From Candidatus Bathyarchaeota archaeon (GTDB taxonomy: Archaea; Thermoproteota; Bathyarchaeia; TCS64): DNA of 50,790 nucleotides. Positions 15,869 through 24,081 of the stretch are shown here, in pieces (the stretch's first letter is position 1; each line of letters begins with the position of its first letter). Location: contig JAPKYO010000004.1 of NCBI GenBank assembly GCA_026394265.1, positions 1 through 50,790 on the forward strand, read 5' to 3'. The notes under the pieces were generated by a model that worked only from the letters and a program-made list of their open reading frames with translations, was not told the origin of the DNA and ran no database searches. The position numbers were made by a program, and so were the translations under genes.

Positions 15869-15945
15869 AGAAAACCCCTACCGGTAAAAAGCTTAAGCGG
15901 GCAAGGCGAGACCTAGAGGGCGAAGTGCTCCTGTTGCCGAGGAAA
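15869..15945. promoter_or_regulatory. Shared divergent promoter region
   Basis: The 77 bases between the large permease and the cyclophilin-like gene contain ACCGGTAAAAAGCTTAAGCG. Read on the minus strand it gives CTTTTTACC about 26 bases before the permease ATG. On the plus strand AAAAAGCTTAAG lies about 30 bases before GTG 15925. Both genes may be controlled from this one AT-rich core. Confidence 0.45.
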
Positions 15946-16314
15946 ATGAAGATCATAACCAAGTCAGCCGGCACCTTCAGCGCCGAACTCACCGGAGAGA
16001 ATCCCACCACAGCAGACGCCGTCTACGCGAAGCTCCCCATCGAGGGCAAGGCAAACGTCTGGGGCGAGGAGATCTACTTCACCATCCCCGTCGCCCTCGG
16101 GGCGGAGTCCCCAAAGCAACTCGTCGAAGTCGGCGACATAGCCTACTGGCCCCCCGGGAAGGCGCTCTGCTTCTTCTTCGGCCCCACCCCCGCCAGCTGG
16201 GACAGGGAGATACGCCCCGCGAGCCCGGTCAACGTCTTCGCGAAGATAGAGAACAACGCCAGGCTCCTCAAACTCGTCCCACCCGGGGAGAAGATACGCG
16301 TCGAGAGAGCCTAA
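15946..16314 (+). CDS. Cyclophilin-like fold protein (TM1367/DUF369-type)
   Basis: A small single-domain beta-barrel protein related to the cyclophilin-like family, found in archaea and some bacteria; enzymatic activity is not established. Characteristic are the start MKIITKSAGTFSAELTG, LPIEGKANVWGEEIYFTIPV, VEVGDIAYWPPGKALCFFFGPTP and SPVNVFAKI. ATG at 15946 matches the family N-terminus (122 residues); GTG at 15925 would add seven residues and cannot be excluded. The stop overlaps the stop of the convergent DGQHR gene. Confidence 0.8.
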   Translation: MKIITKSAGTFSAELTGENPTTADAVYAKLPIEGKANVWGEEIYFTIPVALGAESPKQLVEVGDIAYWPPGKALCFFFGPTPASWDREIRPASPVNVFAKIENNARLLKLVPPGEKIRVERA

Positions 16315-17416
16315 CCCTGGGTCAGCTGCAGCTTCTCAGCGAGACACCGGGAGAGCTCGGAGGCGCCGAGATCCGAGGTCTTCCCCTCCCTCGACCAGAC
16401 CCCAACATCCAGCGACTGCCTGAACACGGGGTCGCTGTGCCCCGGGGTCTTCTTGAGCAGTCCCCCGAGGATGTCGGCGAGAGACTCCCCGGTGACGGGC
16501 CCCCTCTCCAAGGCGAGCCTGTAGACCCTGGCGAAGAGGAGGGTGAACGCCCTTATCCCATAGGGGACAGCAGGATGTAGCCGGTCGGCTCGTCGAATGC
16601 CTCGGGGTATAGCCTGCTCAGCTCCCCCCAGTACAGGGCGAGACCCGCCGCGAAGTCCCTCACCGGGACGCCGACGAACGCCTTCTCCCTCAGCACCTCG
16701 GCGATCGCCGAGGCGAGGACCCTGTCCGTTGTCACCTGGCCCGGTGCCTCGCCCTCGCCCACCCTCCTGATCCTCCCCCTCCACGGCGAACCCGGGCTCG
16801 TGTTCAGCTCGTCGACGACCTCGCTCCCGAGGCCGATCCTCACCGCGCGTGGCCCCTCGAAGTCGTAGAGCCAGCCGCTTCCCTTCTCCCAGAGCATCCT
16901 CTGCAGGTGCCTGTTGGCGAGGTCCGTGGAGATGCCCTTCTGCCTGCGGTTGACGACGTAGAAGAGCATCAGCTCGTCGAACTTCTGGGGCTTCCTGAGT
17001 ATGGAGACTATGACGGGGTAGTCCTCGAAGTCGGCGTTCCTCTCCATCGCGAGCCTGAGCGCCTCGACCCTGTGCTGCCCGTCTATCCCCCAGAGCCTCT
17101 CCTCCCCGAGGTCGAGCCTCCCCTTCGTTGACCAGCCCTCCTCCCCCTCGGGCTTGAAGCCTATCTCCCCCCTGACGTTTAGGAGTATGGATGTTGGGAA
17201 GCACCCAATCTCGCGCAGGAGGTACCTGAGGGCGCCGCCCCTCTTGTCCCCGAGGCGCCCGGCGACGGGGAGGCGCTGGTAACCAAGCGGGTTCTCCGGG
17301 CTCCACCTGTCGAAGGCGCACCTGCCAACGAGGTCAACCGCCTTCAGCGTCGAGACGTATATCTCGAAGTCCTCCGCGCCCCCCCTCTGCGTTATCCTGA
17401 AAGAGTCGATCTCCAT
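16311..17416 (-). pseudogene. DGQHR-domain protein gene with a -1 frameshift
   Basis: The first frame (17416 to TAA at 16553-16555) encodes 287 residues with the diagnostic WGIDGQHRVEALR near residue 112 and VNRRQKGISTDLANRHLQRM, as in DGQHR/DndB-like proteins. It ends abruptly at ILLSPMG-stop. The next frame continues with the family-like PYGIRAFTLLFARVYRLALE to a TAG at 16311-16313. One extra C in the C-run (G-run 16563-16566 on the plus strand) would restore ILLSPYGIRAF and a product of about 368 residues. It is either a real mutation or a sequencing/assembly error. DGQHR proteins occur with DNA modification systems; no such partner genes are in this window. Confidence 0.75.
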
Positions 17417-17518
17417 AACCCGTCGCCACTACTCAACCATCACAATAATATAACATTTAACTATTACTAAATAAACGTGGGTCATTTTTAATAAGATAGG
17501 GGGGCGTCTGCCTATGCA

Positions 17519-18364
17519 ATGGGCAGGCTAGGCGGCTTCCTCAGGATACTCAGACCGGTCAACTCGGTCATGATGGGTGTCGGCATACTCGTCGGCGTCG
17601 CCATGGCGGGTGGGCTCAGATCGAGCATCCCCCCCGAGTACCTCGCCCTCGCCTTCGTCACCGGATTCACCCTCACCGGGAGCGCCATGGTCATAAACGA
17701 CTACTACGACCGGGAGATCGACGCAGTCAACGAGCCCGGCCGACCCATACCGAGCGGCGACGTGAAACCAAACGAGGCAATCGCATACTCCCTCATCCTG
17801 AGCGCCGTCGGCCTCGCCGCCGCCTACCTCACCAGCCTGCAGAGCCTCGCCATCGCGGTCTTCTCGTGGCTCATCATGATGGCCTACTCCGCTTGGGGAA
17901 AGAGGACGGGGTTCCCCGGCAACCTCATGGTCAGCACCTGCATCGGTCTCCCCTTCATCTACGGCGGCGCCATCGCAGGCAACATCTCAACCTCTCTCCT
18001 CTTCAGCGCCCTCGCCTTCCTCTCGAACACGGGGAGGGAGGTCACGAAGGGGATCGTCGACACCGAAGGGGATGGGGCACGGGGCGTCAAGACGATAGCC
18101 GTCGCATACGGGGTAGATAAGGCGGCGTACCTCGCCTCCGCCTTCTACGTAGTCGCCGCCGCGGCCTCGGTGCTCCCCCCTCTGCTCAACCTCGTCACCC
18201 CGTGGTACATCCCATTCGTGGCGGTCACCGACGCCGGACTCGTCTACGGCGCCGTGTCCCTTCTACGCGACCACAGCCGCGAATCGAGCAGGAGAGTCAA
18301 GAATCAGGTGCTTTACTGGATGCTCTTCGGGCTCCTCGCCTTCGCGGCGGGGACCCTACTATAA
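17519..18364 (+). CDS. UbiA-family prenyltransferase, likely geranylgeranylglycerol-phosphate geranylgeranyltransferase
   Basis: Adds the second geranylgeranyl chain in archaeal ether-lipid synthesis (DGGGP synthase), an integral membrane enzyme. The first Asp-rich motif is NDYYDREIDAVNEPGRPIPSG (near residue 60) and the second is KGIVDTEGDGARGVKTIA (near residue 178); both bind Mg-prenyl diphosphate. Eight or nine hydrophobic segments are visible over 281 residues. The N-terminus ILRPVNSVMMGVGILVG is typical for the archaeal enzyme. The upstream 100 bases are very AT-rich (ATTTTTAATAAG at 17484-17495) and probably hold the promoter. Other UbiA substrates are less likely. Confidence 0.88.
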   Translation: MGRLGGFLRILRPVNSVMMGVGILVGVAMAGGLRSSIPPEYLALAFVTGFTLTGSAMVINDYYDREIDAVNEPGRPIPSGDVKPNEAIAYSLILSAVGLAAAYLTSLQSLAIAVFSWLIMMAYSAWGKRTGFPGNLMVSTCIGLPFIYGGAIAGNISTSLLFSALAFLSNTGREVTKGIVDTEGDGARGVKTIAVAYGVDKAAYLASAFYVVAAAASVLPPLLNLVTPWYIPFVAVTDAGLVYGAVSLLRDHSRESSRRVKNQVLYWMLFGLLAFAAGTLL

Positions 18365-18384
18365 AGAGAATAGAAAAACTAGGC

Positions 18385-18996
18385 TTACCTTGAGGCGAAC
18401 GCCACGCGCTCCATCTCGCGCTTCCTGCGTACACCGAAGCTGTTGCCATCATTCTGGGCAGCGCCGATGAGCTGGTCCGCGATGATCTCCTCGAAGGTCT
18501 TCCTGTTACCGAAGGTCTGCTCCTTGATCCCCTTCCCGATGAACCTCAACGCTAAGTCGATCCTGCGCTGGGGCGAGATGTCGACGGCGAGCCTGTAAAC
18601 GACACCACCGAAGCCGATGCGCGTCGTGTCCTCGTTCGGCGAGCAGTTCTCGACCGCGCGCACGAGCACCTCGATGGGGTTCCTGCCGCTCTTGACACTC
18701 ACTATCTTGAACGCCGTCCTCACCGCGTTGGTCACGCGTGGCTTGTCGCCGCCGCTGCTCCCAGGCTTGAGGATGTTGTTTATGAGGCGCTCGACGATGC
18801 TCATCTCACTCTTCTGGAATCTCCTTGCCTCGTGGCGACCACCGGAGTGGGGCATGAAGACGGGCGCGACCTTTAGGTACCTCTTGAGGCCGGGGTCCCG
18901 GACCTCTATGTTCTCGAAGCTCCACTCGCCGAACAGCTTTATCCCGCCGGTTCCCGCCGTAGTGGCCTCGATTGTTACTTCTTGTTCCTCGCTCAC
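18385..18996 (-). CDS. rps7: 30S ribosomal protein uS7
   Basis: Binds the 16S rRNA head and helps form the mRNA exit region. KLFGEWSFENIEVRDPGLKRY at the start, PHSGGRHEARRFQKSEMSIVERLIN, NPIEVLVRAVENCSPNEDTTR and GVVYRLAVDISPQRRIDLALR are uS7 signatures of the archaeal form. GTG at 18996 gives 203 residues and has GAGGGG upstream; a longer ATG-initiated frame exists from 19065 but adds residues not expected for the family. The minus-strand CCTTTTATTC at 19041-19050 is a probable TATA box. Unusually, rps7 is not next to rps12. Confidence 0.95.
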   Translation of the reverse strand: MSEEQEVTIEATTAGTGGIKLFGEWSFENIEVRDPGLKRYLKVAPVFMPHSGGRHEARRFQKSEMSIVERLINNILKPGSSGGDKPRVTNAVRTAFKIVSVKSGRNPIEVLVRAVENCSPNEDTTRIGFGGVVYRLAVDISPQRRIDLALRFIGKGIKEQTFGNRKTFEEIIADQLIGAAQNDGNSFGVRRKREMERVAFASR

Positions 18997-19070
18997 TTGG
19001 TCGATTCCCCTCGGATTGCACAGGGGAAGAGTGGGAACGTGAATAAAAGGGTTACCGAAGATCATCAGCC

Positions 19071-19079
19071 TTATAATAA
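19071..19079 (+). promoter_or_regulatory. TATA box of the MFS transporter gene
   Basis: TTATAATAA, whose centre lies 21 bases before ATG 19096 and 30 before ATG 19105. The spacing would fit a start at 19105 slightly better. It overlaps the upstream region of rps7 on the other strand, so the two divergent genes share a short control region. Confidence 0.55.
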
Positions 19080-19095
19080 CGCAACGTCCTCCGCT

Positions 19096-20301
19096 ATGGG
19101 TAACATGTCGAAAAAGGGCTTCAGCGTCTCATACATGATTCTATGCGTCGTCGCCCTACTCGCGATGTTCGCGACGAGCCTCGTAAACCCCCTGCTCTCC
19201 ATATTCGCCAAGTCGATAGGCGCAACCGGCGTGATGATCGGCCTCAGCGTCGCCGCCTACTGGGTCGCGAGGGTGCTCCTCGAGATCCCGAGTGGCTTCA
19301 TCTCATCCCGCTGGGGCTACTACTGGCCCATGCTCCTCGGCCTTATCCTCACAGCCATCGGCACATTCTTCAACGCCTTCGTGACCGACCCCGTCCAACT
19401 CATCATAGCTAGGGGGCTTCAGGGATTCGGCGCGCCACTCTTCTTCGCCGTCTCCATGACCCTCATCCTGAACATGTTCCCAGTCGAGACACGGGGTAGC
19501 GCCATGGGGATATTCCAGGGCATCGAGTTCGGCGGGACCATCCTGGGCTCAACATTCAGCGGGTTCATCATCACTGGGCTCGGCTTCTACGGCGGCTTCA
19601 TACTCTCCGCCATACTATGCGTCTTCGCCGTGGCGCTCATACTCATACCCCGAGTGAAAAGGGAATCCTCAGCCATTCCCAAGTCACGGCCGATGAACGT
19701 CTCGGACATCCCGAAGATGTTCAGAAACAAGACCCTCCTCGTCGTCTGCCTCGCCACATTCGTCTCATTCGTAGTGAGCCAGGGCGTCCTCTACACAACC
19801 TTCCCACTATACGCCAACGGGACCTTGGGCATGAGTCTCACCGACATAGGCATCATAATGGGGGCGAGATCCGTCGGCTACGTCTTAGCCATATTCACGA
19901 TGGGGATGATATCCGATAGAATCGGCAGGAAACCCGTCCTCATCTTCGGCATCGCGGCGACCGCAATCATGGTTCTGCCGTTAACACTCGTCTCAGGGCT
20001 CGCGATGACCTCCGTCATATTCTTCATGCTCGGCATAACGACGGGCGCGGTCTGGATAATCGGCCCGGTCCTCGCCGCGGAAGCGGTCGACTCAGAGAGC
20101 AGGGGAGCAGCCGTCGGGACATACCGCACCTTCTTCGACCTCGGCTCCATCTTCGGCCCAATCATGATGACGTGGGTGCTCGACACACAAGGCGCCTCAT
20201 GGACCTTCTACCTCTCATCCATACTCATGGCCCTAGCCTTCGTCCCCAGCCTGATGGCAAAGGAGACGAAGCCGATGAGTAAAAAAATCCAGCTTAACTG
20301 A
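19096..20301 (+). CDS. Major facilitator superfamily transporter
   Basis: A secondary transporter with about twelve hydrophobic segments over 401 residues. The MFS loop 2-3 motif is seen as IPSGFISSRWGYYWPML and again in the second half as GMISDRIGRKPVLIFG, the classical GxxxDRxGRR-like signature. The central loop is near residues 185-215 (PRVKRESSAIPKSRPMNVSD). It resembles drug or small-metabolite exporters, but the substrate is not predictable. ATG at 19096 is used; ATG at 19105 is equally plausible. The gene lies on the opposite strand between rps7 and rps12, an odd insertion into a normally conserved ribosomal cluster. Confidence 0.88.
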   Translation: MGNMSKKGFSVSYMILCVVALLAMFATSLVNPLLSIFAKSIGATGVMIGLSVAAYWVARVLLEIPSGFISSRWGYYWPMLLGLILTAIGTFFNAFVTDPVQLIIARGLQGFGAPLFFAVSMTLILNMFPVETRGSAMGIFQGIEFGGTILGSTFSGFIITGLGFYGGFILSAILCVFAVALILIPRVKRESSAIPKSRPMNVSDIPKMFRNKTLLVVCLATFVSFVVSQGVLYTTFPLYANGTLGMSLTDIGIIMGARSVGYVLAIFTMGMISDRIGRKPVLIFGIAATAIMVLPLTLVSGLAMTSVIFFMLGITTGAVWIIGPVLAAEAVDSESRGAAVGTYRTFFDLGSIFGPIMMTWVLDTQGASWTFYLSSILMALAFVPSLMAKETKPMSKKIQLN

Positions 20302-20327
20302 GACTACCTAAAAATAGTTAATCTGTT

Positions 20328-20768
20328 TTAACGGGTGGGCTTCTGGACCTTCCCGACAACCAGGAGGTTGAGCGGGACGCCGTTGACGGCGCTGACCTTG
20401 TAGCGCACACCGGGGATGTCACCCATGCTGCGACTACGGGGACCACTGATGCCCTCGATGGTTACCTCGTCGTGTTCATCGACGAAGTTGAGGGCGCCGT
20501 CACCGGGCAGGAAAGCCGTGGCGAGGCGACCATTCTTAATGATCTGTACACGGACACACTTGCGAATAGCAGAGTTTGGCTGCTTAGACTCTACGCCGAC
20601 CTTCTGGAGGACGATGCCCCTACCCATGGGTGCGCCCTGAAGTAAGTCCTTCTTATCCGTCTTACGCTTCTGACGGAGGACGTAGTCCTTGCTCTTGTAC
20701 CGCATAGCCCTCCTGTTATTTTTGAGCCTGCGGCCAGCGAACATACCGTTAGTCAAACGATTCTCCAC
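20328..20768 (-). CDS. rps12: 30S ribosomal protein uS12
   Basis: Decoding-centre protein. [31 protein letters not shown] contains the conserved KQPNSAIRK loop, followed by [19 protein letters not shown] and [10 protein letters not shown]. 146 residues, the archaeal length. The ATG at 20768 lies 26 bases from the centre of AAGTTTAAAC (20789-20798, minus strand), and GGTGGAG also precedes it. The gene is divergent from tef1, about 170 bases away, and separated from rps7 by the MFS gene. Confidence 0.96.
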   Translation of the reverse strand: MENRLTNGMFAGRRLKNNRRAMRYKSKDYVLRQKRKTDKKDLLQGAPMGRGIVLQKVGVESKQPNSAIRKCVRVQIIKNGRLATAFLPGDGALNFVDEHDEVTIEGISGPRSRSMGDIPGVRYKVSAVNGVPLNLLVVGKVQKPTR

Positions 20769-20941
20769 CTTCCGGTGTCGGCTGACATGTTTAAACTTTA
20801 CGCATCCCCCGAGGATAGCCGCTGGAAGGGGGTAAAAACGACGGCTACGCCCCGAAACCCCGGGGGATCAGGATGGTTTATAGATATGAACCGAACCTTT
20901 TTATCCACCACCCAAGTCGGATTGAGTAGGAGATTAGAGAA

Positions 20942-22237
20942 ATGAGCGGAAAAGAGAAGCCACACATTAACCTGATCATCATCGGACACGTTGATCACGG
21001 TAAGAGCACAAGCATCGGTCACCTGTTCTTCGACGCTGGCGCCATCGATGCGAAATACGCGAAGGACATGGAGGCTGAGGCCAAACTCCAGGGTAAGGAG
21101 TCCTTCAAGTTCGCCTGGCTCCTCGACAGGCTCAAGGAGGAGCGCGAACGTGGTATCACCATCGACCTTGCCTTCTACAAGCTTGAGACGGCGAAGAACT
21201 TCTTCACCGTTATCGACAGCCCCGGCCACCGCGACTTCGTCAAGAACATGGTCACGGGCGCAAGCCAGGCAGACGGTGCGATCCTCCTCATCTCCGCCAA
21301 GAAGGGCGAGTTTGAGGCTGGAACAAACCCCGGAGGCCAGACGCGTGAGCACGCCTTCCTCGCCAAGACACTTGGCGTAAACCAGATCGTCGTCGCTGTC
21401 AACAAGATGGACGACGCAACGGTCGCATGGAGCGAGCAGCGTTTCGCAGAGGTCAAGGACGGCATGACTCGCCTCCTCCAGATGGTCGGCTACGACGCTA
21501 CAAAGGTCAACTTCGTCCCCACCAGCGGCTGGGGCGGCGACAACCTCGTCAAGAGGAGCGCCAACATGCCCTGGTACAAGGGCCCGACACTCATCGAGGC
21601 ACTCGACCTGTTCGTGATGCCCCCTAAGCCAACCGACAAGGCCCTCAGGATCCCCGTACAGGAGATCTACACCATCCGCGGTGTCGGTACGACTCCAGTC
21701 GGCAAGGTCGAGACCGGTGTTCTCAAGGTGAACGAGGACATCGTCTTCATGCCCAGCGGCGAGAAGGGCAAGGTCAACAGCATCGAGACACACTACACGC
21801 GCCTCGAACAGGCGGGTCCGGGTGACAACATCGGCTTCAACGTCAAGGGCATCGACCGCGAAAAGGTAAAGCGCGGCGAGGTCGCGAGCCACACCAACAC
21901 GCCCTGCAAGGTCGCCAAGTCGTTCAAGGGCAGGATCTTTATAATCCACCACCCCACCGCAGTCGGCCCAGGCTACACCCCTGTGCTACACATCCACACC
22001 GCCCAGGTCGCTGTCAAGTTTGAGGCCATCGAGGCCAAACTCGACCCCAGGACGGGACAGGTCGTGGAGCAGAACCCCACATACCTCAGGACCGGTGAGG
22101 CGGCGATCGTGAAGTTCGTGCCCCTCGTACCAATTGCCATCGAGGCCTTCAAGGACTTCCCACAGCTCGGCAGGTTCGCACTGCGCGACATGGGCACGAC
22201 CATCGGCGCCGGCATCGTCCTCGAAGTCGAGAGCTAA
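20942..22237 (+). CDS. tef1: Elongation factor 1-alpha (aEF1A)
   Basis: GTPase that delivers aminoacyl-tRNA to the ribosome. G1 GHVDHGKST (near residue 14), G2 in ERGITIDLAF, G3 DSPGHRDF and G4 NKMD are intact, followed by the two beta-barrel domains; 431 residues. The loop GEFEAGTNPGGQTREH has the longer form shared by Thermoproteota-side archaea and eukaryotes, useful for placing the organism. CCTTTTTATCC near 20895-20905 is a likely TATA box, and GGAG precedes the ATG. A terminator-like hairpin overlaps the stop. Confidence 0.98.
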   Translation: MSGKEKPHINLIIIGHVDHGKSTSIGHLFFDAGAIDAKYAKDMEAEAKLQGKESFKFAWLLDRLKEERERGITIDLAFYKLETAKNFFTVIDSPGHRDFVKNMVTGASQADGAILLISAKKGEFEAGTNPGGQTREHAFLAKTLGVNQIVVAVNKMDDATVAWSEQRFAEVKDGMTRLLQMVGYDATKVNFVPTSGWGGDNLVKRSANMPWYKGPTLIEALDLFVMPPKPTDKALRIPVQEIYTIRGVGTTPVGKVETGVLKVNEDIVFMPSGEKGKVNSIETHYTRLEQAGPGDNIGFNVKGIDREKVKRGEVASHTNTPCKVAKSFKGRIFIIHHPTAVGPGYTPVLHIHTAQVAVKFEAIEAKLDPRTGQVVEQNPTYLRTGEAAIVKFVPLVPIAIEAFKDFPQLGRFALRDMGTTIGAGIVLEVES

Positions 22238-22257
22238 AAGCTCTCCCACCCTTTTTT
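22229..22257 (+). terminator. Terminator-like hairpin after tef1
   Basis: GAGAGCT (22229-22235) pairs with AGCTCTC (22239-22245) across a 3-base loop, followed by a run of six T at 22252-22257. The stem includes the tef1 stop codon. It separates tef1 from rps10, which has its own TATA-like ACATTTAAG just downstream. Confidence 0.55.
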
Positions 22258-22302
22258 CGATACATTTAAGTTCTCAGCAATCTGAAAAGACGGGGAACAG
22301 GT

Positions 22303-22611
22303 ATGGCGCGACGCGCACGTATCAAACTCACAAGCACCGACACCCAGAAGCTAGAGGGTGTTTGCGACGAAATCAGGGACATCGCCCAGAAGATAGGCGT
22401 CAAACTTGTAGGACCCATACCGCTACCGACGAAGAAGCTCTTGGTCCCCACGAGGAGGACCCCCTGCGGCGACGGCAGCAAGACGTGGGACAAGTACGAG
22501 ATGCGGGTACACAAGAGGCTCATCGAGATCGATGCACGCGATCGCGTGATGCGTAGCATAATGCGCATACGTGTACCCAACGAGGTCTACATCGAAATGG
22601 AAATCAAGTGA
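22303..22611 (+). CDS. rps10: 30S ribosomal protein uS10
   Basis: 30S head protein, 102 residues, archaeal length. ARRARIKLTSTDTQKLEGVC, LVGPIPLPTKKLLVPTRRTP, WDKYEMRVHKRLIEIDA and the C-terminal IRVPNEVYIEMEIK are uS10 motifs. It follows tef1 as in most archaea, but with a separate promoter (ACATTTAAG, 22262-22270) after a terminator-like hairpin. Confidence 0.97.
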   Translation: MARRARIKLTSTDTQKLEGVCDEIRDIAQKIGVKLVGPIPLPTKKLLVPTRRTPCGDGSKTWDKYEMRVHKRLIEIDARDRVMRSIMRIRVPNEVYIEMEIK

Positions 22612-22767
22612 TTTCCAAGTTTCGTCACTTTTTCCCAACTTCTTAAAGTTGTGATTTTTATAGCCTAAATCCGAGGCACATCCTCTTTTTGGATAAATTG
22701 TGGGCGAAATGCCTCAGCAGTCCGAGTTTGTTTACGACTAACCTTCGGGTGCGCGTGGAAGTGGGGC
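22612..22767. other. Unexplained intergenic region with TATA box and inverted repeat
   Basis: TTTTTATA at 22655-22662 would start a plus-strand transcript near 22685. GAGGCA (22673-22678) can pair with TGCCTC (22710-22715), with an inner ATCC/GGAT stem (22679-22682 with about 22691-22694), on either strand. The transcript would contain a 10-codon frame from ATG 22709 and runs toward the 3' end of the minus-strand regulator gene. It could be a small RNA, an antisense RNA to the regulator or a 3' structure; nothing known is recognised. Confidence 0.3.
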
Positions 22768-23553
22768 TTATTCTCCTGGATTGTTCCCGTCAAGCTTAGC
22801 TGGGGTATCTGAAAGCTCCTGGTTAAGCTGCGCCACCAGCATCATGGAGCGCATCCCCATCCGCGTCAGAACATAGTCCTTGGACTCGAACTGTTTGAGG
22901 TGCCCCGAGTTCACCAGCTTCCGAATATGGTAGAGAAGCTGCCCGCCATCCAAGCCGGTCATGTTGATGAAGTCGGTGAATCGATTCTCCCCCTTGAATA
23001 CACTCTTCAAGATCATTAGCCGCGTCTTGTTACTCAACGGATCGAGAAGCTGCTCCGCGGCCCTCACGGGGTCAAGACCCTCCACCGTGATTCTCCCCTG
23101 CTCCAAGGTTAAGGCGGGGGAGCCTATCGAGCGAAGCTGGGTGAGAAGCCTCTCGCTTGAAGCGAGGACGTCGAGCTCGTTCTGGATACAGGCAACGCAG
23201 CCTTCCCTACCCTGCTCCTCCATCATCGCCTTGGATTGCAGCATGTTCTCCTGCACCTGTTTGAGCTCCGTGTAGGCGTCATCGAATCTACCCGTCTTGA
23301 GAAGGTTGGTGAATCGTTGCTGATGCTGGGTGAGCATCGCCTTGCAATCTGACTCCTCCAAGTTTCTGTCGCATTTGAGGTTGCGGACCGCATCCGAGGA
23401 CACGTCTACTAGGTAGTCGGTTATCGTGTGGTTGTAGTTTAGGCTGACCTGTTTGGTCACTTCCCCCTCGATGGCTTCGAGGTGCTGCCTCGTCTCGACC
23501 CGGAACTTGCCAAGCTCCTTGCGAAGCTCCTCGATCTCCCCGTCCAGTCTCAT
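22768..23553 (-). CDS. ArsR-like winged-helix regulator with long N-terminal coiled-coil domain
   Basis: The C-terminal third (about residues 165-245) is a winged helix: LDPLSNKTRLMILKSVFKGENRFTDFINMTGLDGGQLLYHIRKLVNSGHL, as in ArsR/HTH_20 proteins. The N-terminal 150 residues are largely helical and rich in Glu/Lys/Gln, likely a dimerising coiled coil. They contain cysteines in KCDRNLEESDCKAM and EGCVACIQ, which could ligate a metal or act as a redox switch (inference). 261 residues. It diverges from the flavin-binding-type protein and polyferredoxin genes, which are its likely targets. Confidence 0.75.
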   Translation of the reverse strand: MRLDGEIEELRKELGKFRVETRQHLEAIEGEVTKQVSLNYNHTITDYLVDVSSDAVRNLKCDRNLEESDCKAMLTQHQQRFTNLLKTGRFDDAYTELKQVQENMLQSKAMMEEQGREGCVACIQNELDVLASSERLLTQLRSIGSPALTLEQGRITVEGLDPVRAAEQLLDPLSNKTRLMILKSVFKGENRFTDFINMTGLDGGQLLYHIRKLVNSGHLKQFESKDYVLTRMGMRSMMLVAQLNQELSDTPAKLDGNNPGE

Positions 23554-23618
23554 GGGGTTATGAAAATAACCCTCTTGGTTATATCTTTTACCATTTGGTT
23601 GTTAGTGGGTTAAGTAAG

Positions 23619-24035
23619 ATGGTCAAAATCCCGGAGGAAGCAAAGGCAGTCTTCAGCAAGCAGAAGGTCATACCGATCGCGACGGTATCGGGTGACGGTA
23701 AGCCCCACGAGGTTTACTTCATGTTCTGGTGGTGGGTGGACGATGAGCACATGGCCGTCGTCGAGAACCTGTTCCACAAGACTCACGAGAACCTGGCTGC
23801 GAAGGGTTGGGCGAGCATCTCGGCCTACGACATGAGCGTCCACAGGGCGTACCAGATAAAATGCAAGGCCGAATACCTGACGTCGGGAGCTCTCTACGAT
23901 GCTAGGAAGCAGAAGATGGAGGAGATAATGAGAGGCTCCACCGAAAAGCTGCCCGCGAGGGCGGTCTGGTTGCTGAAGGCCGAGGAGATATATTCGATTG
24001 TTCCCGGCCCCGAGGCGGGTAAAAAGATCGCTTAA
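23619..24035 (+). CDS. Pyridoxamine 5'-phosphate oxidase-family (split-barrel, flavin-binding-like) protein
   Basis: A 138-residue split-barrel protein. IPEEAKAVFSKQKVIPIATVSGDGKPHEVYF is the typical start of small PNPOx-like proteins that bind FMN or F420; the cofactor here is not known. ATG at 23619 is preferred to a TTG at 23595, because TTATATC at about 23578-23584 would start transcription near 23606. The polyferredoxin gene follows after 46 bases, so an electron-transfer link is plausible but unproven. Confidence 0.75.
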   Translation: MVKIPEEAKAVFSKQKVIPIATVSGDGKPHEVYFMFWWWVDDEHMAVVENLFHKTHENLAAKGWASISAYDMSVHRAYQIKCKAEYLTSGALYDARKQKMEEIMRGSTEKLPARAVWLLKAEEIYSIVPGPEAGKKIA

Positions 24036-24081
24036 GCCATCGAAAGCTACATACACGCGTTCAATGAAGGGGATATGAAAC

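Noticed and set aside
14483..15916. 477-codon plus-strand frame
   Set aside because: Fully antisense to the MacB/FtsX permease; composition (Arg, His, Glu, Pro) is that of a mirror frame with no domain.
18997..19065. Extended N-terminus for uS7 and for the MFS protein in the divergent region
   Set aside because: Both extensions overlap on opposite strands and lie upstream of better starts (GTG 18996 with GAGGGG; ATG 19096 or 19105 after a TATA box).
22709..22741. 10-codon frame as a gene
   Set aside because: Too short, no conservation evidence and no Shine-Dalgarno; noted only within the intergenic region.
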